From the NCBI GenBank assembly GCA_029937205.1, contig JAPYQV010000059.1, positions 1 to 5,942 on the forward strand: a DNA stretch of 5,942 nucleotides, written 5' to 3'. Shown one piece after another: positions 5,215 to 5,942 of this stretch. Source of the DNA: Alphaproteobacteria bacterium (GTDB taxonomy: Bacteria; Pseudomonadota; Alphaproteobacteria; UBA828). Numbering within the stretch: the first letter of the stretch is position 1; the number at the start of each line of letters is the position of its first letter. Under the pieces are notes generated by a model. It was given only the letters and a program-made list of their open reading frames with translations, was not told the DNA's origin and made no database searches. The translations under genes were made by a program, and so were the position numbers.

Positions 5215-5942
5215 ATGCCTGGCGTTAGAATTGCCGTCATCGGCCTGGGATGGTTCGGCGAAATACATTGTCAAGCGATCGCAGGTATTCCGGGGCTTGA
5301 ACTGGCTGCGCTGTGCACACGAACGCCTGAGCGTCTGGCCGAACTCGGACAAAAGTTTGGCGTCGAGAAAACCTTCACGGATTATCATGAGCTTCTGAAG
5401 GACCCCGACATTGATGCGGTGAGCATCTGCACCATGTGGGATCAACATACCGATCCCGCATTGGCGGCGCTGGCCGCCGGCAAGCATGTGTTTCTCGAAA
5501 AACCGATGGCGCACACGGTCGCGGATTGCCGGCGCATTTGCGATGCGGCGGCGGCGGCGGCGGGAAATCTCATGGTCGGTCATATCTGCCGCTTCAATCC
5601 GCGTTATGTCGCCGCCAAACGGGAGATTGAAACCGGCAGCCTGGGGAAAATTCTCTCGCTTTCGGCGCGGCGTAATATATCCGCCGCCTGGACGCCGGAA
5701 ATTCTCAACAAGATCGGCCCCATCATGGGCGATACGATTCACGATACCGATCTGATGCTGTGGCTCACCGGCGACAAAATTGTCAGTGCCTTTGCCCAGA
5801 CGGTCGATCTGCGTGGGCGCAAATATCCCGATGTGGGTCAGACCATGTACCGCTTTGCCTCGGGCGCCAGCGCCATTATCGAGACCGTCTGGTGCATGCC
5901 GGAGAAAACCCCCTTCGCCATTGATGAGCGCATGTCGATCAT
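5215..5942 (+). CDS. Gfo/Idh/MocA-family NAD(P)-dependent oxidoreductase, 3' truncated by window edge
   Basis: The frame from ATG 5215 stays open to the window end, giving 242 complete codons (MPGVRIAVIGLGWFGEIHCQ...). Family members oxidise or reduce sugars, inositols and related cyclic compounds with NAD(P). The Rossmann motif is GLGWFG (10-15). The cofactor and catalytic Lys motif is EKP (95-97) in GKHVFLEKPMA, and GHICRFNPRY (122-131) starts the C-terminal domain. The catalytic-His motif is IMGDTIHDTDLMLWL, with His176. In most relatives an Asp sits four residues before this His; here that place is Gly172, with Asp173 one closer. Typical members have 330-390 residues, so about a third is missing. 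The ATG follows the EF-hand stop by five bases with only a weak AGG before it, which suggests translational coupling. The substrate cannot be assigned. Confidence 0.92.
   Translation, partial: MPGVRIAVIGLGWFGEIHCQAIAGIPGLELAALCTRTPERLAELGQKFGVEKTFTDYHELLKDPDIDAVSICTMWDQHTDPALAALAAGKHVFLEKPMAHTVADCRRICDAAAAAAGNLMVGHICRFNPRYVAAKREIETGSLGKILSLSARRNISAAWTPEILNKIGPIMGDTIHDTDLMLWLTGDKIVSAFAQTVDLRGRKYPDVGQTMYRFASGASAIIETVWCMPEKTPFAIDERMSI
5545..5562 (+). repeat. (GCG)6 trinucleotide run encoding six alanines
   Basis: Six identical GCG codons encode Ala111-Ala116 of the Gfo/Idh/MocA protein, in the helix after CRRICDA. Changes in copy number would stay in frame. Confidence 0.85.

Noticed and set aside
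5197..5742. Minus-strand open frame (181 codons) opposite the Gfo/Idh/MocA gene
   Set aside because: The plus strand encodes clear GxGxxG and EKP motifs through the same bases; the antisense product is Arg/His-rich without a domain.

Overview
The window looks like a GC-rich proteobacterial chromosome, most likely alphaproteobacterial. The reasons are GC-ending codons, Shine-Dalgarno sites of the GGAG type, and close homology of WrbA, pirin, LysR and xi-class GST to proteobacterial families. This lineage call is inferred from gene content only; no rRNA or other phylogenetic marker is present. There are no mobile elements, tRNAs, rRNAs or CRISPR arrays. Coding density is high, and the only gaps over 50 bases are 2024-2143 and 4660-4756.

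Layout. (1) Positions 1-1115 (+) hold the 3' part of a fold-type I PLP aminotransferase whose beginning lies outside the window. (2) 1112-2023 (-) is a CrgA-like LysR regulator that converges on the aminotransferase; the two stop codons share one CTAG. (3) 2024-2143 is an AT-rich divergent control region. (4) 2144-4659 (+) is a tight three-gene unit: wrbA (NAD(P)H:quinone oxidoreductase), a pirin-family cupin with all four iron ligands, and an S-glutathionyl-hydroquinone reductase (xi-class GST, YqjG/ECM4 type). (5) 4660-4756 is an intergenic region carrying four alternating CCAATT/AATTGG elements and a plausible promoter. (6) 4757-5209 (+) is a secreted four-EF-hand protein. (7) 5215-5942 (+) is a Gfo/Idh/MocA oxidoreductase that runs off the window and is probably translationally coupled to the EF-hand gene.

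How the genes fit together. WrbA reduces quinones by two electrons. YqjG-type enzymes remove glutathione from glutathionyl-hydroquinones, which form when quinones react with glutathione. Bacterial pirins can oxygenate quercetin-like aromatics. With the divergent LysR gene, the block 1112-4659 reads as a quinone or electrophile detoxification cassette under a dedicated regulator. It resembles the Escherichia coli yqjG / yhaJ (LysR) / yhaK (pirin-like) neighbourhood, but with wrbA added and in a different order. The EF-hand plus Gfo/Idh/MocA pair appears to be a separate transcription unit of unknown role. The enzymes themselves are known families; the less ordinary signals are regulatory: a possibly leaderless lysR, a hairpin that could hide the wrbA ribosome binding site, and the CCAATT repeat cluster.
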